Positions 17,550 through 26,731 are shown, counted from the first letter of the stretch. The stretch: 64,000 nucleotides of DNA from Mycolicibacterium peregrinum (GCF_002102345.1 NZ_LQPP01000040.1:124001-188000); one strand, 5' to 3'. A program made the numbers and translations. Notes: generated by a model from the letters alone, not told the origin.

Positions 17550-19685
17550 ATGACTTCTTCGTCACCGACGCTGCTGGAGCTGGCCCGCCGCTACGGCGTC
17601 GCCGCGGAGTTCGACGACTGGACCGGGCGCCGCACCGCCGTCGCAGAGTCCAGCCTGGTCGCGGTGCTGGAAGCGTTGGGCGTGCCGGCCGGCACCGAAC
17701 GGGAGCGGGTGGACGCCTTGGCCGCCCACGACCGGCAGTACTGGCTGCGCCGCCTGCCGCCGATCGTGCTGGGCCGCGCAGGAATGCCGTCGAGTTTCTG
17801 GGTCCACGTCACGCACGGGGATCCGGCGCACCTCACGCTGTTGCTCGAAGACGGCACCGAGCGCGGCGGCCTGCGGCAACTCGAGAACAACCGGCCTCCA
17901 TACGATCTCGGGGACCGGTTGATCGGCGAGGCCACGTTCGAACTTCCGGTGGACCTGCCGTTGGGTTATCACCGGCTGCGATTGAACGGGACCGATATCG
18001 AGGCGCCGGTGGTGATCTCCCCCGCCACCGTGGGCCTGCCCACCCGACTGGGCGAGCGGCGCGCCTGGGGACTGGCCGTCCAGCTCTACAGTATCCGCTC
18101 GAAAAACTCTTGGGGCACAGGCGATCTCACCGACCTGGCCGATCTGGCGGTGTGGTCGGCGGCTGAGCACGGCGCCGGGTTCATCCTCGTCAATCCGCTG
18201 CACGCGGCCGCTCCGACCGCCCCGATGGAGCCCTCGCCTTATCTGCCCACCTCGCGGCGGTTCGGCAATCCGCTCTACCTGCGGGTGGAGGCCGTCGCAG
18301 AATTCGCCGCCGTCCGTCACCGCGGCCGCCTTCGGGGACTGCGCGCAACCGCCAACAAACGCGCCGACCGCGACCCGACCATCGACCGCGACGCCGCTTG
18401 GCAGGCCAAACGCACGGCGCTGCAGCAGGTGTACCGGGTGGAGCGCTCGGCGGGCCGGGAACTGGCGTACACCGCCTACCGGGCCCGGCAGGGCCGAAGC
18501 CTGGAGGAATTCGCGACCTGGTGCGCGCTGGCCGAACAGTACGGCGCCGATTGGCACGCCTGGCCGCACGCACTGCAGCATCCGGCGAATCCGGAAGTCG
18601 CCGCGTTCGCGGCGGCCCATCCCGATGCCGTGGACTTCCATCGCTGGCTGCAGTGGGTTCTCGACGACCAACTCACCGCGGCGCAGGCCACGGCGGTGCA
18701 GGCCGGGATGGAGTTGGGCGTCATGAGCGACCTCGCGGTCGGCGTGGATCCCGACGGCGCCGACGCCTGGGCCCTGCAGGATGTGCTGGCCCCGGGGGTG
18801 ACCGCCGGTGCCCCGCCGGATGAGTTCAACCAGCTCGGCCAGGACTGGTCGCAGCCCCCGTGGCGGCCGGACCGACTGGCCGAGCAGGCTTACGAGCCGT
18901 TCCGGGCGTTGGTCGAGATGGCACTGCGCCATGCCGGTGGGGTGCGCATCGACCACATCATCGGAATGTTCCGATTGTGGTGGATCCCGAAGGGCGCCGC
19001 TCCGACCGAAGGCACCTATGTGCGCTACGACCACGACGCGATGATCGGCATCATCGCGCTCGAGGCGCACCGGGCCGGTGCGCTCGTGGTCGGCGAGGAT
19101 CTGGGCACGGTCGAACCGTGGGTGCGTGACTACCTGCACGAGCGGGGGCTGTTCGGCACCTCGATCCTGTGGTTCGAGTCCGACGGGTCCGGGCGGCCCC
19201 TCCCGGCCGAACGCTGGCGCGAGTACTGCCTGTCCGCGGTGACCACCCACGATCTGCCGCCGACAGCGGGGTATCTCGCGGGCGAACATGTGCGGTTGCG
19301 GGAAGAACTGGGGTTGCTCACGCGGCCTGCCGACGAGGAGCTGGCCTCGGACCGTGCCGCGCAGGCGGCCTGGCTGGACGAGTTGCGCCGGGTCGGCCTG
19401 CTCGGACCCGATCCGGACACCGACCAGATCGTGGCAGCGCTGTACCGGTATCTGGCCCGTACCCCGTCGAAGCTCCTGACCCTGGCGCTGGCCGACGCGG
19501 TCGGTGAGTTGCGCACGCAGAATCAGCCGGGAACGACCGACGAGTACCCGAACTGGCGGATCCCGCTGGCGGGTCCGGACGGCCGCCGGCTGCTGCTCGA
19601 AGACGTGTTCGCCGATCCGCGGGCAGCGGTGTTGAGCGAGGTGATGGCCGAGATCACCGGGCACTGCGGCCGGGCCGGGATGTAA
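17550..19685 (+). CDS. malQ: 4-alpha-glucanotransferase (amylomaltase)
   Basis: 711 residues, the usual length of actinobacterial MalQ. GH77 landmarks: the nucleophile region GGVRIDHIIGMFRLWWIP (Asp of RIDH), acid/base Glu in VVGEDLGTVEP and transition-state Asp in TTHDLPPTAGYLAG. An extra N-terminal domain precedes the barrel, as in mycobacterial and E. coli-type MalQ. The enzyme transfers maltooligosaccharyl units between 1,4-glucans in glycogen/maltodextrin metabolism in the cytoplasm. Monocistronic here. Confidence 0.95.
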   Translation: MTSSSPTLLELARRYGVAAEFDDWTGRRTAVAESSLVAVLEALGVPAGTERERVDALAAHDRQYWLRRLPPIVLGRAGMPSSFWVHVTHGDPAHLTLLLEDGTERGGLRQLENNRPPYDLGDRLIGEATFELPVDLPLGYHRLRLNGTDIEAPVVISPATVGLPTRLGERRAWGLAVQLYSIRSKNSWGTGDLTDLADLAVWSAAEHGAGFILVNPLHAAAPTAPMEPSPYLPTSRRFGNPLYLRVEAVAEFAAVRHRGRLRGLRATANKRADRDPTIDRDAAWQAKRTALQQVYRVERSAGRELAYTAYRARQGRSLEEFATWCALAEQYGADWHAWPHALQHPANPEVAAFAAAHPDAVDFHRWLQWVLDDQLTAAQATAVQAGMELGVMSDLAVGVDPDGADAWALQDVLAPGVTAGAPPDEFNQLGQDWSQPPWRPDRLAEQAYEPFRALVEMALRHAGGVRIDHIIGMFRLWWIPKGAAPTEGTYVRYDHDAMIGIIALEAHRAGALVVGEDLGTVEPWVRDYLHERGLFGTSILWFESDGSGRPLPAERWREYCLSAVTTHDLPPTAGYLAGEHVRLREELGLLTRPADEELASDRAAQAAWLDELRRVGLLGPDPDTDQIVAALYRYLARTPSKLLTLALADAVGELRTQNQPGTTDEYPNWRIPLAGPDGRRLLLEDVFADPRAAVLSEVMAEITGHCGRAGM

Positions 19686-19764
19686 CACCCGGGGCGCCTT
19701 CTCCGGTTTCACAAACGTCTCAGCTGCGATATGTTCGCAACCGCACCCGACTGACGGAGTTCAC

Positions 19765-20175
19765 GTGAAGAAGCTTGTTGCGCTCGGCGGCGGTCTGCTC
19801 GCCGCCGGTTCGATCGCCCTGATGGCGGCAGGTGCCGCCACCTCACAGCCGAGCGCCGCTTCGGTCAACGTCGTCGGTGAGCCCTACATGAAGGCACTCG
19901 CGATCCTGAAGAGCCAGGGAGTCAAGGCCACCTTCGGCGGCTCGTTCGGCAGCGCCCTTCCTCAGGCCGAGTGCCTGGTCGATTCACAGAAGGTCAACTC
20001 CAGCGGCAAGATGATCCTGATGCTGGACTGCAGCGAGGCCGCGGCCGAGCAAGGTGCCGAATCGGCCGTCCCGGGCGGCCCGAGGGTCGGCAGTAACGGC
20101 GTGACCACGGTGACGCCGACGCCGGTGGTCCCGATCGCGGGCGCCCCCGGTGCGGGCACGCCGCCACCGGCCTGA
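19765..20175 (+). CDS. Small secreted protein with PASTA-like segment
   Basis: 136 residues from GTG 19765, with a signal peptide (KKLVALGGGLLAAGSIALMAAGAATS). The mature part begins VNVVGEPYMKALAILKSQGV, reminiscent of a PASTA-type motif (V-G-x-A-x2-L-x3-G). It has two cysteines (AECLVDS, MLDCSE) that could pair, then a Pro/Gly/Val-rich tail. Function unknown; likely a secreted or wall-associated protein. No obvious operon partner. Confidence 0.75.
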   Translation: MKKLVALGGGLLAAGSIALMAAGAATSQPSAASVNVVGEPYMKALAILKSQGVKATFGGSFGSALPQAECLVDSQKVNSSGKMILMLDCSEAAAEQGAESAVPGGPRVGSNGVTTVTPTPVVPIAGAPGAGTPPPA

Positions 20176-20246
20176 CACACCCGGTACCGCCGTTCCCACC
20201 TAAATCCGTACACTGCTGAGAGTCCACTCATCCCAGGAGGCTCTCG

Positions 20247-21146
20247 ATGCTGCGTCCGCTGCGGTTCGACAACGAGATAGATCCCGGCCCGGTACAGATC
20301 CAGGCCCGCAAGGTCCATTTCGATCTTGACGGGATCCCGCTGCACTGGATCCCCGGCCATCCGGTGGCCTCGTCGATGGTGAATCTGTTCAACGTGGTGC
20401 TGCCGGTCGCCGAGCATTGGTTCGTCGCGACGTTCAACGAGGCACTTCCGTATGTGCGCGATCCCAAGCTCGCCGATGACATGCGCGGCTTCATCGGCCA
20501 GGAGGCCACCCACGCCGAGACCCACGATCAGGTCCTCGACGAGTTCCTCACCTCCCACGGGGTGGATTTCCAGCCGGTCCTGTCCCTGGTGGAGCACGTG
20601 TTCACCAAGACGCTGGCGCCGTCGGACTCCCCCGACCCGCGTCGCCGGTTGTCTCACCTGTGCGATCGTCTGTGGCTCATTGCCGCCATCGAGCACTACA
20701 CCGCCGTGTTGGGCGACTTCGTGCTGAACTGCACATGGGAGGACTACGACGCCGACCCGACGATGACCGACCTGTTCCGCTGGCACGGCAGTGAAGAGGT
20801 CGAGCACCGCAGCGTGGCCCACGATGTGGCGGTGTACTTCCAGGACAGCTACTTCAGCCGGGTGCGGGCGATGTCGATCGCCGCGACGGCCGTGTACCTG
20901 TTCTTCCAGCGCGGGTGCTGGGCGATGGTCAAGAGTGATCCGACCCTCGACATCGGCTGGTGGCGGATGAACAAGTTGCGCATGCGTGATTCCAAGCTCG
21001 GGCTGCTGCCCAAGTTCTCCCGGATGTTCGGCTCCAACACCCTGGCCTACTGCCGGCCCGGGTTCTCACCGGAGGAGATGGGCTCGACGGCCCAGGCGGT
21101 CGCCTACCTGGCCAGCTCCCCCGCGGCGCGGGCCGCCCACCTGTGA
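20247..21146 (+). CDS. Predicted metal-dependent hydrolase (PF10118-like, di-iron-type motifs)
   Basis: 299 residues with an AGGAGG ribosome-binding site 7 bases upstream. Histidine/glutamate clusters typical of the family are visible: GQEATHAETHDQ (ExxH twice), AAIEHYTA and GSEEVEHRSVAHD, suggesting a ferritin-like helical metal centre. It overlaps the downstream ferredoxin-reductase gene by 4 bases (GTGA), so the two probably work together as an oxygenase-like or reductive pair. The reaction is not established. Confidence 0.8.
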   Translation: MLRPLRFDNEIDPGPVQIQARKVHFDLDGIPLHWIPGHPVASSMVNLFNVVLPVAEHWFVATFNEALPYVRDPKLADDMRGFIGQEATHAETHDQVLDEFLTSHGVDFQPVLSLVEHVFTKTLAPSDSPDPRRRLSHLCDRLWLIAAIEHYTAVLGDFVLNCTWEDYDADPTMTDLFRWHGSEEVEHRSVAHDVAVYFQDSYFSRVRAMSIAATAVYLFFQRGCWAMVKSDPTLDIGWWRMNKLRMRDSKLGLLPKFSRMFGSNTLAYCRPGFSPEEMGSTAQAVAYLASSPAARAAHL

Positions 21147-22282
21147 CGGGCGCGACCATGCCGACGCTGTCACTGATATCCCGATACCGCCGGCTGCCGC
21201 CGAGCATGTCAGGCCGGTTCCGGCACGATCCGATGCTGGGCGCCGCCGGAGCCGCCATCGCCACGATCTGGACGGTGGGCCGGCTGGTGCGGCGGTCGAG
21301 CCCGCCTCCCGAGTTGGACCGCACGATCACGTTGACCGTGACCGGCCGGGAAGTGGTGGCTCACGACCAGGATGTCATCGCGCTGACCCTGGCCGCGGCC
21401 GACGGCGGCACCCTGCCGCAGTGGTACCCGGGTGCGCACCTCGACCTGCACCTGGCCAGCGGCCGGGTGCGACAGTACTCACTGTGCGGCGATCCGACGG
21501 TGACCGACAGTTATCGAATCGCGGTGCGGCGCATCCCCGATGGTGGTGGCGGTTCGGTCGAGGTGCACGACAGCCTGCAGGTCGGCAGTCGAGTCAGTAC
21601 CCACGGTCCCCGCAATGCGTTCGCGCTGACGGTGCCCGGCTACGGGTCACCCACCCAGCGATTCCGCTTCATCGCGGGCGGCATCGGCATCACCCCGATC
21701 CTGCCGATGCTCGGGCTCGCCGAACGATTGGGTGTCGACTGGTCGATGGTGTACGCCGGACGCAGTCGCGACAGCCTGCCGTTCCTCGACGAGCTCGACC
21801 GGTTCGGGGACCGCATCGAGATCCGTACCGACGACGTCAACGGACTGCCCAGCGCTGATGACCTTCTCGGCGACTGTCCCGACGGCACCACGGTGTACGC
21901 CTGCGGCCCCGCCCCGATGCTGACCGGGATCCGGGCGGCGCTCATCGGCCGGGACGACGTCGAGCTGCATTTCGAAAGGTTCGCGGCGCCACCGGTTGTC
22001 GACGGTGCGGCGTTCACGGTGACGATCGCCTCGACCGGCGCCGAGGTGACGGTCGGAGCCGACGAGACCATGCTGGCCGCACTGGGCCGGTCCGGGGTGA
22101 ACGCTCCATACTCGTGCCAGCAGGGTTTCTGCGGCACCTGCCGCATTCGGACCGTGCCGGGAACCGACGGGACTGTGCAGCACCGCGATACGTTGTTGAC
22201 CGATCCGGAGCGCGACGCCGGCTATCTGCTGACCTGCGTATCGCGGGCCGAGGCCGGCCACCGGCTGACACTCGACCTCTGA
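21143..22282 (+). CDS. Flavin/2Fe-2S oxidoreductase (phthalate dioxygenase reductase type)
   Basis: 379 residues from GTG 21143 (alternative ATG 21158). Order: short N-terminal hydrophobic stretch, flavin domain (RQYSLCGDP), NAD(P)-binding region (IAGGIGITPILPML; VYACGPAPML) and a C-terminal plant-type ferredoxin domain with CQQGFCGTC and a distal Cys (LLTCVSRAEAG). It should pass electrons from NAD(P)H to a partner oxygenase, for which the coupled metal-hydrolase-like protein is the obvious candidate. Confidence 0.9.
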   Translation: MTGATMPTLSLISRYRRLPPSMSGRFRHDPMLGAAGAAIATIWTVGRLVRRSSPPPELDRTITLTVTGREVVAHDQDVIALTLAAADGGTLPQWYPGAHLDLHLASGRVRQYSLCGDPTVTDSYRIAVRRIPDGGGGSVEVHDSLQVGSRVSTHGPRNAFALTVPGYGSPTQRFRFIAGGIGITPILPMLGLAERLGVDWSMVYAGRSRDSLPFLDELDRFGDRIEIRTDDVNGLPSADDLLGDCPDGTTVYACGPAPMLTGIRAALIGRDDVELHFERFAAPPVVDGAAFTVTIASTGAEVTVGADETMLAALGRSGVNAPYSCQQGFCGTCRIRTVPGTDGTVQHRDTLLTDPERDAGYLLTCVSRAEAGHRLTLDL

Positions 22283-22286
22283 GCCG

Positions 22287-22784
22287 CTACCCGTCGTCGG
22301 CGAGGCCTTCGCCGTAGCCTGCGAGTTCGGGCGCGGCCATCAGCTGGTCCAGCAGCGGGCGTTGCCCCGTCAGCAGCTTGGTGCGCGCAGTTGCGACGGA
22401 AACCCAAGCAACACGGTCTATTTCGGGAAACTCGACCAGTCGTCCCGAACCCTTCGGCAACTCGATGCTGAAGGTGTTGCTCACGGCGGTGGCGGGATCG
22501 AAATCCCCGCCCACCGCGAATGCGGTGACCACCTTGCCGCCGGCCTGCCGCACCGGGTCCAGATCGATGCGCGGACCCGGCGGCGGTGGCGACCCGAGTT
22601 CCTCGGCGAACTCGCGTTGCGCCGCCGCCCACGGGTCCTCGTCATCGGCGTACTCCCCCTTGGGCACCGACCACGCCCCGATGTCCTTGCGCGCCCAGAA
22701 CGGCCCGCCCGGGTGAACGATCAACACTTCCACGTCCGCCCCGGCGAGGCGGTACAGCAGGACACCCGCGCTCAGCTTCGCCAC
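22287..22784 (-). CDS. Nudix hydrolase
   Basis: About 165 residues from GTG 22784, giving VAKLSAGVLLYRL, the usual family start; an in-frame TTG at 22823 would add 13 residues. The Nudix box is complete: GEYADDEDPWAAAQREFAEE followed by LG (G-x5-E-x7-RE-U-x-EE-x-G). The GPFWARKDIGAWSVPKGE segment resembles predicted NUDIX NTP pyrophosphohydrolases. Hydrolyses a nucleoside-diphosphate-linked substrate that cannot be named. Convergent with the ferredoxin reductase. Confidence 0.85.
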   Translation of the reverse strand: MAKLSAGVLLYRLAGADVEVLIVHPGGPFWARKDIGAWSVPKGEYADDEDPWAAAQREFAEELGSPPPPGPRIDLDPVRQAGGKVVTAFAVGGDFDPATAVSNTFSIELPKGSGRLVEFPEIDRVAWVSVATARTKLLTGQRPLLDQLMAAPELAGYGEGLADDG

Positions 22785-23050
22785 GCGCTGCACGCTACCC
22801 GGAGAGGTGATCGCGGCGCGCAACGGTGATGTGGGCCACTTTGCCAGCAGGACGTAGTTAGCCCCACTCCAGTGGTGGTGCCGGAGTGTGACGCAGCCCT
22901 CGTCAATGGGTTTCGGTCAGCCGGAATTTAATTTGTGAACTTCCGGTTAACTCTTGTGTAACACCTAAATAAAGCCGGCGACGACGCGTGGGCGGGCGCC
23001 GTTGTCGGTCTTGACGGGCCACAACAGAAGAGCGAAAGAAGGCACCAAAG

Positions 23051-23350
23051 ATGATGAGGATCGAATTTGCTACTGCACTCGCAGGTGCGGCTGCCGCAGC
23101 GGTGATCGGTCTGGCCGGACCTGCTCAGGCGGCACCGACCGGCCCGGGCAACGCCCAGCAGACGATCAGCGAACTGCAGGCGCAGGGCTACAAGGTGATC
23201 GTCAACCACGTCGGTTCGACCCCGTTGGACAAGGCTTCGGTAGTGTCCGTGCGCCCGGGTCAGACCTACAGCCGGACGGATTCCAGCAGCCCCGGCGGCG
23301 ATTTGCAGACCACCGTGCTGAACAAGACAGTTTACGTAGATGTGAAGTAA
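23051..23350 (+). CDS. Small secreted mycobacterial protein
   Basis: 99 residues with a signal peptide (ALAGAAAAAVIGLAGPAQAAP, cleavage after AQA). Mature region NAQQTISELQAQGYKVIVNH, then a beta-rich tail ending TTVLNKTVYVDVK; no cysteines. A purine-rich GAAAGAAGG lies upstream and a strong hairpin terminator follows, so this is a single-gene transcript, probably well expressed. Its helix-loop segment resembles that of the secreted protein at 19765. Function unknown. Confidence 0.8.
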   Translation: MMRIEFATALAGAAAAAVIGLAGPAQAAPTGPGNAQQTISELQAQGYKVIVNHVGSTPLDKASVVSVRPGQTYSRTDSSSPGGDLQTTVLNKTVYVDVK

Positions 23351-23370
23351 GCCCAAACATCGCGAAACAT

Positions 23371-23405
23371 CAAGGAGGGGCGCCCTTTTCGGGCGCCCCT
23401 CCTTG
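23371..23405 (+). terminator. Strong stem-loop terminator
   Basis: A perfect 15-bp stem (CAAGGAGGGGCGCCC, 23371-23385, paired with 23391-23405) closes a TTTTC loop 20 bases after the stop of the 99-residue secreted protein. There is no U-tract, as is common for mycobacterial hairpin terminators. Confidence 0.85.
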
Positions 23406-23451
23406 GTGTCCGCGCGAAGCGGACGGGCAGGTCCGCGCTAGAGTCGCCAGC

Positions 23452-24222
23452 GTGCGACGTTTTACCCGATATGTCGCCCTCGGCGACAGCCAGACCGAAG
23501 GGTTGTGGGACGGCGACGACGCCGTCGGCCTGATGGGCTTTGCCGATCGTCTCGCGGTCCGTCTCGACGGGCTCTATCCGGGGTTGGGGTACGCCAATCT
23601 CGCCATTCGCGGCCACCGCATCGGAAATGTGCTGAACACCCAGCTCCCCACCGCGCTGTCGATGCGACCCGACCTGGTCACCGTCTGCATCGGCATGAAC
23701 GACGTGACCCGCCCCGGGCGCGCCTTCACCCGCGCATTGGTTGACCTCGACGCCGTCTACCGCACGCTCGCGGCCACCGGTGCGACCGTCGTCACCACCA
23801 CGTTCCCTGATATCACCCAGATCCTGCCGGTGGGCCGGCTGCTGGGGAAGCGGGTGGTCCGGATCAACGACGCGATCAACGATGCCGCCGATCGGTACGG
23901 GTTCCACCTCGTCGATCTGTACTCGGCCCCCTCGATGCGCGACCCGGAGACCTGGAGCCCGGACCGGGTCCACGGCTCGGCGAAGGGACACGTCCTGTTC
24001 GCGGCGGCGGCCGCCGAAGCGCTCGGATTGCCTGACAGCAACCATGATTGGGCGCTGGCCACCGGCCCGGACCAGATCCAGTCTTTTCGGTCCAGGGCCT
24101 ACTCACAACTGCTGTGGACGCAGAACATGCTCATGCCGTGGCTGTGGCGTCACCTTCGCGGCCGGTCGGGAGGCGCCGGCCGCTCGGCCCGGCGGCCGGC
24201 CCTGATGTGCCTGAGCGCCTGA
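23452..24222 (+). CDS. SGNH/GDSL-type esterase or lipase-like hydrolase
   Basis: 256 residues from GTG 23452; longer in-frame sequence crosses the terminator and the preceding gene and is not coding. Block I YVALGDSQTEG contains the nucleophile serine, GMNDVTRPG is block III (Asn), and DRVHGSAKGH gives the catalytic Asp/His block V. No signal peptide, so probably cytoplasmic. The C-terminus has a Trp/Leu-rich then Arg-rich tail (LLWTQNMLMPWLWRHLRGR) that could touch membranes. Acts on esters; substrate unknown. Confidence 0.85.
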   Translation: MRRFTRYVALGDSQTEGLWDGDDAVGLMGFADRLAVRLDGLYPGLGYANLAIRGHRIGNVLNTQLPTALSMRPDLVTVCIGMNDVTRPGRAFTRALVDLDAVYRTLAATGATVVTTTFPDITQILPVGRLLGKRVVRINDAINDAADRYGFHLVDLYSAPSMRDPETWSPDRVHGSAKGHVLFAAAAAEALGLPDSNHDWALATGPDQIQSFRSRAYSQLLWTQNMLMPWLWRHLRGRSGGAGRSARRPALMCLSA

Positions 24223-24241
24223 CCGAAGCCTCGCAAGTCGG

Positions 24242-24805
24242 TCAGATCCCGCCCCAGGTGGAGTCGAGCTCCTTGGCGACGTCGATCACCTTCGCCTGCT
24301 CCGACGCCGGACTGTCGATCTCACCGGCCACGTGCGCGGCGATGAATCGTCTGATCTCCGCATCGACGCCGGCCAGGATCCGCAGCACCTCGGCACGCAG
24401 CGACGTGGAGGTGACGTGGATCGAGATGTCGGACGGCCGCGGCTTCTTGACATCGAGGATCAGCAAGAGCGGCTCGGCGGCCAACGCCGTGGCCCGCAGG
24501 GCGATCTCACCGAACACCATGAACTTGGGCCGGTCGATGCGCAGGTCGATCACCATGTCGATCTCCAACGGGATCCGGATGGAGAACGTGATGGTTTCGC
24601 CCACAATGCGGCTCACGCGGGGCTTCTGGATCTTGACCCGGGCGGTGACCTTCGCGATCTTTCCGGGCCCCTGGGCGATCGGACCCATCTCGAACGCGTC
24701 GCCGGCGATAGAGCCGATGGCGTCGCCGACCCGTTCCTCGGATACCGCCACCTCGAAGAACCGGCGCCCGAATTCCTCGTAGGTGATGTAAGCGTGATCA
24801 GCCAT
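24242..24805 (-). CDS. Conserved mycobacterial protein of unknown function
   Basis: 187 residues, not recognised. No signal peptide or transmembrane helix. The middle is rich in beta-type alternation (KVTARVKIQKPRVSRIVGET, ITFSIRIPLEIDMVIDLRI) and resembles lipid-binding or SMP-like beta folds only loosely. The C-terminus is helical (RAEVLRILAGVDAEIRRFIA). Convergent with the SGNH hydrolase gene, and followed upstream by the NTF2-like gene on the same strand. Confidence 0.7.
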   Translation of the reverse strand: MADHAYITYEEFGRRFFEVAVSEERVGDAIGSIAGDAFEMGPIAQGPGKIAKVTARVKIQKPRVSRIVGETITFSIRIPLEIDMVIDLRIDRPKFMVFGEIALRATALAAEPLLLILDVKKPRPSDISIHVTSTSLRAEVLRILAGVDAEIRRFIAAHVAGEIDSPASEQAKVIDVAKELDSTWGGI

Positions 24806-24879
24806 GATCCTTCTACGGTCTCACGACGGTGCGCGGCGACGGTGAAGCCGGGCCGAAATTGCGGTCAACGTCGCGTCGT

Positions 24880-25680
24880 TCAGGCCTCGTCGGTGAAGTA
24901 CCGCAACCGGGCGACGCCCAGCGGTGCGTTGCCGAGATCGACGATCAGTACGGCCCGGCGTCCGTCGAGGTCGAGCCCGGCCACCAGGTGATGCCCGGAC
25001 GCGATGAGCTTGCGCCAGGCGGCACCCGAGGTACGTTCGACCAAACCGGACGTGCTCAGTGGGGTGTCATCACCCAGGTAGATGTCGGTGTCGGCGGCCA
25101 ACCGCCGCTGCACCGCCACGGTGTCGCCGGCACACAGGTCGTCGAGCAGGCCCGAGACCAGCCTCCTGCCCGCCCGCCCGGCGCCTGCCATCCCCTTGGC
25201 GAAGCCCACCGCACCCGCGGGTCCCTGGTTACGTAGCAACGCCACGGCCAGGCGCAGCCCGACCGGCACGGCGCCCAGTCCGGCGCGGGCGAACTGCCCG
25301 ATCATCGCGGGCAGCTGCCAGTACGCCTGGAGCTGGTCGATCCTCGGCCCGTCTGGACCGGCAGCGACGACATAGCGCAGGTAGGCAGGAATTCGCATCG
25401 AGACCGATGGGCTCATCACGACCTCGAGCTCGAGATCGCGGATCACCGTGGAGCCGACGACGAGGTCGACGTCGCGGTGGAAGGTGATGTCGCGTGGGGC
25501 GATGAAGGTGTCGTAGAACCGCTCGATCTCGGCGGCCCCGCGGTGTGGCCGGGAGCCCACCGGGTCCTCGACCTGTCCGCCCGCAGCGAACAACCCCACC
25601 CACCCTCGGCGGTCGTGTGCGCCCGCTGCCTGCGGTGACAATTCGACGGTGGCTAGCAGGTCGTCCCGTGTGAAGGCCAT
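24880..25680 (-). CDS. NTF2-like / ketosteroid isomerase-related protein
   Basis: 266 residues. The N-terminal half has the NTF2-like pattern GWVGLFAAGGQVEDPVGSRP followed by IERFYDTFIAPRDITFHRD, seen in SnoaL/ketosteroid-isomerase proteins. The middle is helical and hydrophobic; the C-terminal half may be a second NTF2-like unit (LDDLCAGDTVAVQRRLAADT). Enzyme activity is not certain, since such folds also serve as binding proteins. Same strand as the unknown gene at 24242. Confidence 0.65.
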   Translation of the reverse strand: MAFTRDDLLATVELSPQAAGAHDRRGWVGLFAAGGQVEDPVGSRPHRGAAEIERFYDTFIAPRDITFHRDVDLVVGSTVIRDLELEVVMSPSVSMRIPAYLRYVVAAGPDGPRIDQLQAYWQLPAMIGQFARAGLGAVPVGLRLAVALLRNQGPAGAVGFAKGMAGAGRAGRRLVSGLLDDLCAGDTVAVQRRLAADTDIYLGDDTPLSTSGLVERTSGAAWRKLIASGHHLVAGLDLDGRRAVLIVDLGNAPLGVARLRYFTDEA

Positions 25681-25771
25681 ATGGTTCGTTTACCATCCCG
25701 CCCACCGCCGCGTGCGCGCACACTGGTGTTTGACACCTTGAGATTGCCCACAAACCACCGAGGAGAGCGCC

Positions 25772-26158
25772 ATGAGTGGCAGTGGACCGTTCGGATTCGA
25801 CCCTGAGGACTTCGACCGCGTCGCCCGGGAGGCCGGCGAGGGGCTGCGCGACGCCCTCGACGGGCTGAGCAAGTTCATCGCGAGGCCCGGCCAGACCGGC
25901 GGTTGGGCGGGGCTGCTCGATGAGTTCGCCCGGTTCTCCCAGCCCAGAACGGAGCCGGAGACCACCGGCGAGAAGGGCGACGGGGTGTGGGCCATCTACA
26001 CCGTCGACGACGCCGGTGGCGCCCATATCGAGCAGGTGTACCCGAGTGAGCTCGAAGCCCTGCGGGCCAACGCCGGCAACACTGATCCGGGCCGCCGCGT
26101 CCGGTTCCTGCCCTACGGCATCGCCGTCAGCGTGCTCGACACGGATACCGGCGAGTAA
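25772..26158 (+). CDS. Conserved mycobacterial protein of unknown function
   Basis: 128 residues with a GAGGAGA ribosome-binding site. It starts MSGSGPFGFDPEDFDRVARE, has a helical amphipathic N-terminal half (AGEGLRDALDGLSKFI) and a beta-rich C-terminal part (VWAIYTVDDAGGAHIEQVYP ... VRFLPYGIAVSVLD). No signal peptide or membrane helix. Not assigned to a function. Confidence 0.7.
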   Translation: MSGSGPFGFDPEDFDRVAREAGEGLRDALDGLSKFIARPGQTGGWAGLLDEFARFSQPRTEPETTGEKGDGVWAIYTVDDAGGAHIEQVYPSELEALRANAGNTDPGRRVRFLPYGIAVSVLDTDTGE

Positions 26159-26271
26159 CCACGGCCCGAAATGTCGTCTGCCGACCTTCGCGACCGGCTA
26201 GGATTCTGGCCCAAAGTCAACGAACTGCCCGGCCCGATTCGACCGGCGGCCGGCAATGCTGAGGGTGGGAC

Positions 26272-26709
26272 ATGATTCGCGAACTCTTCGCCACGACGGC
26301 GGTCGCCGCTGCGGCACTGGCTACAGCCATTTCGGCGGCGCCGGGTGCTGTTGCCGACGACAACAGCAACATGTACCCGGACAATCCCGGGCGCTATCCC
26401 ACCGACGTTCCCGGCATGAGCTACGAGGCTTCCAATGGTGCGCCGTGCTTCAGCTGGGAACGCAACGTCTTCGGCCGCGGCCCGGGCGGCACCGCCATGC
26501 AGTGCAAGTGGATTCCCAACCAGTGGCCGCCGGTGTACACCGGCTTCTGGACCTACGCCTACCCGTTGAACGGCGTGCAGGAGATCGGGTCGCCGTGCCC
26601 GGGGCCGCAGGAAGCCGCTCAGTCGCCTGACGGCCGGCCGATGCTGTGCCTTGGCGAGCAGGGGTGGCAGCCGGGCATTTTGACCGGAGACGGTTTCTTC
26701 CCGGTCTGA
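26272..26709 (+). CDS. Secreted protein of unknown function
   Basis: 145 residues with a signal peptide (LFATTAVAAAALATAISAAPGAVAD). The mature protein is aromatic and proline-rich with four cysteines (APCFSWERN, MQCKWIPNQWPP, SPCPGP, LCLGEQGW) that could form two disulfides. It resembles secreted mycobacterial proteins of unknown role. Upstream of the fadD gene on the same strand but separated by about 80 bases containing an inverted repeat. Confidence 0.75.
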   Translation: MIRELFATTAVAAAALATAISAAPGAVADDNSNMYPDNPGRYPTDVPGMSYEASNGAPCFSWERNVFGRGPGGTAMQCKWIPNQWPPVYTGFWTYAYPLNGVQEIGSPCPGPQEAAQSPDGRPMLCLGEQGWQPGILTGDGFFPV

Positions 26710-26731
26710 GGCGCGGGTCACATCCCGCCGG

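Noticed and set aside
17562..19712. 716-residue open frame opposite malQ
   Set aside because: Antisense shadow with Arg/Gln/Gly-rich composition; malQ motifs lie on the other strand.
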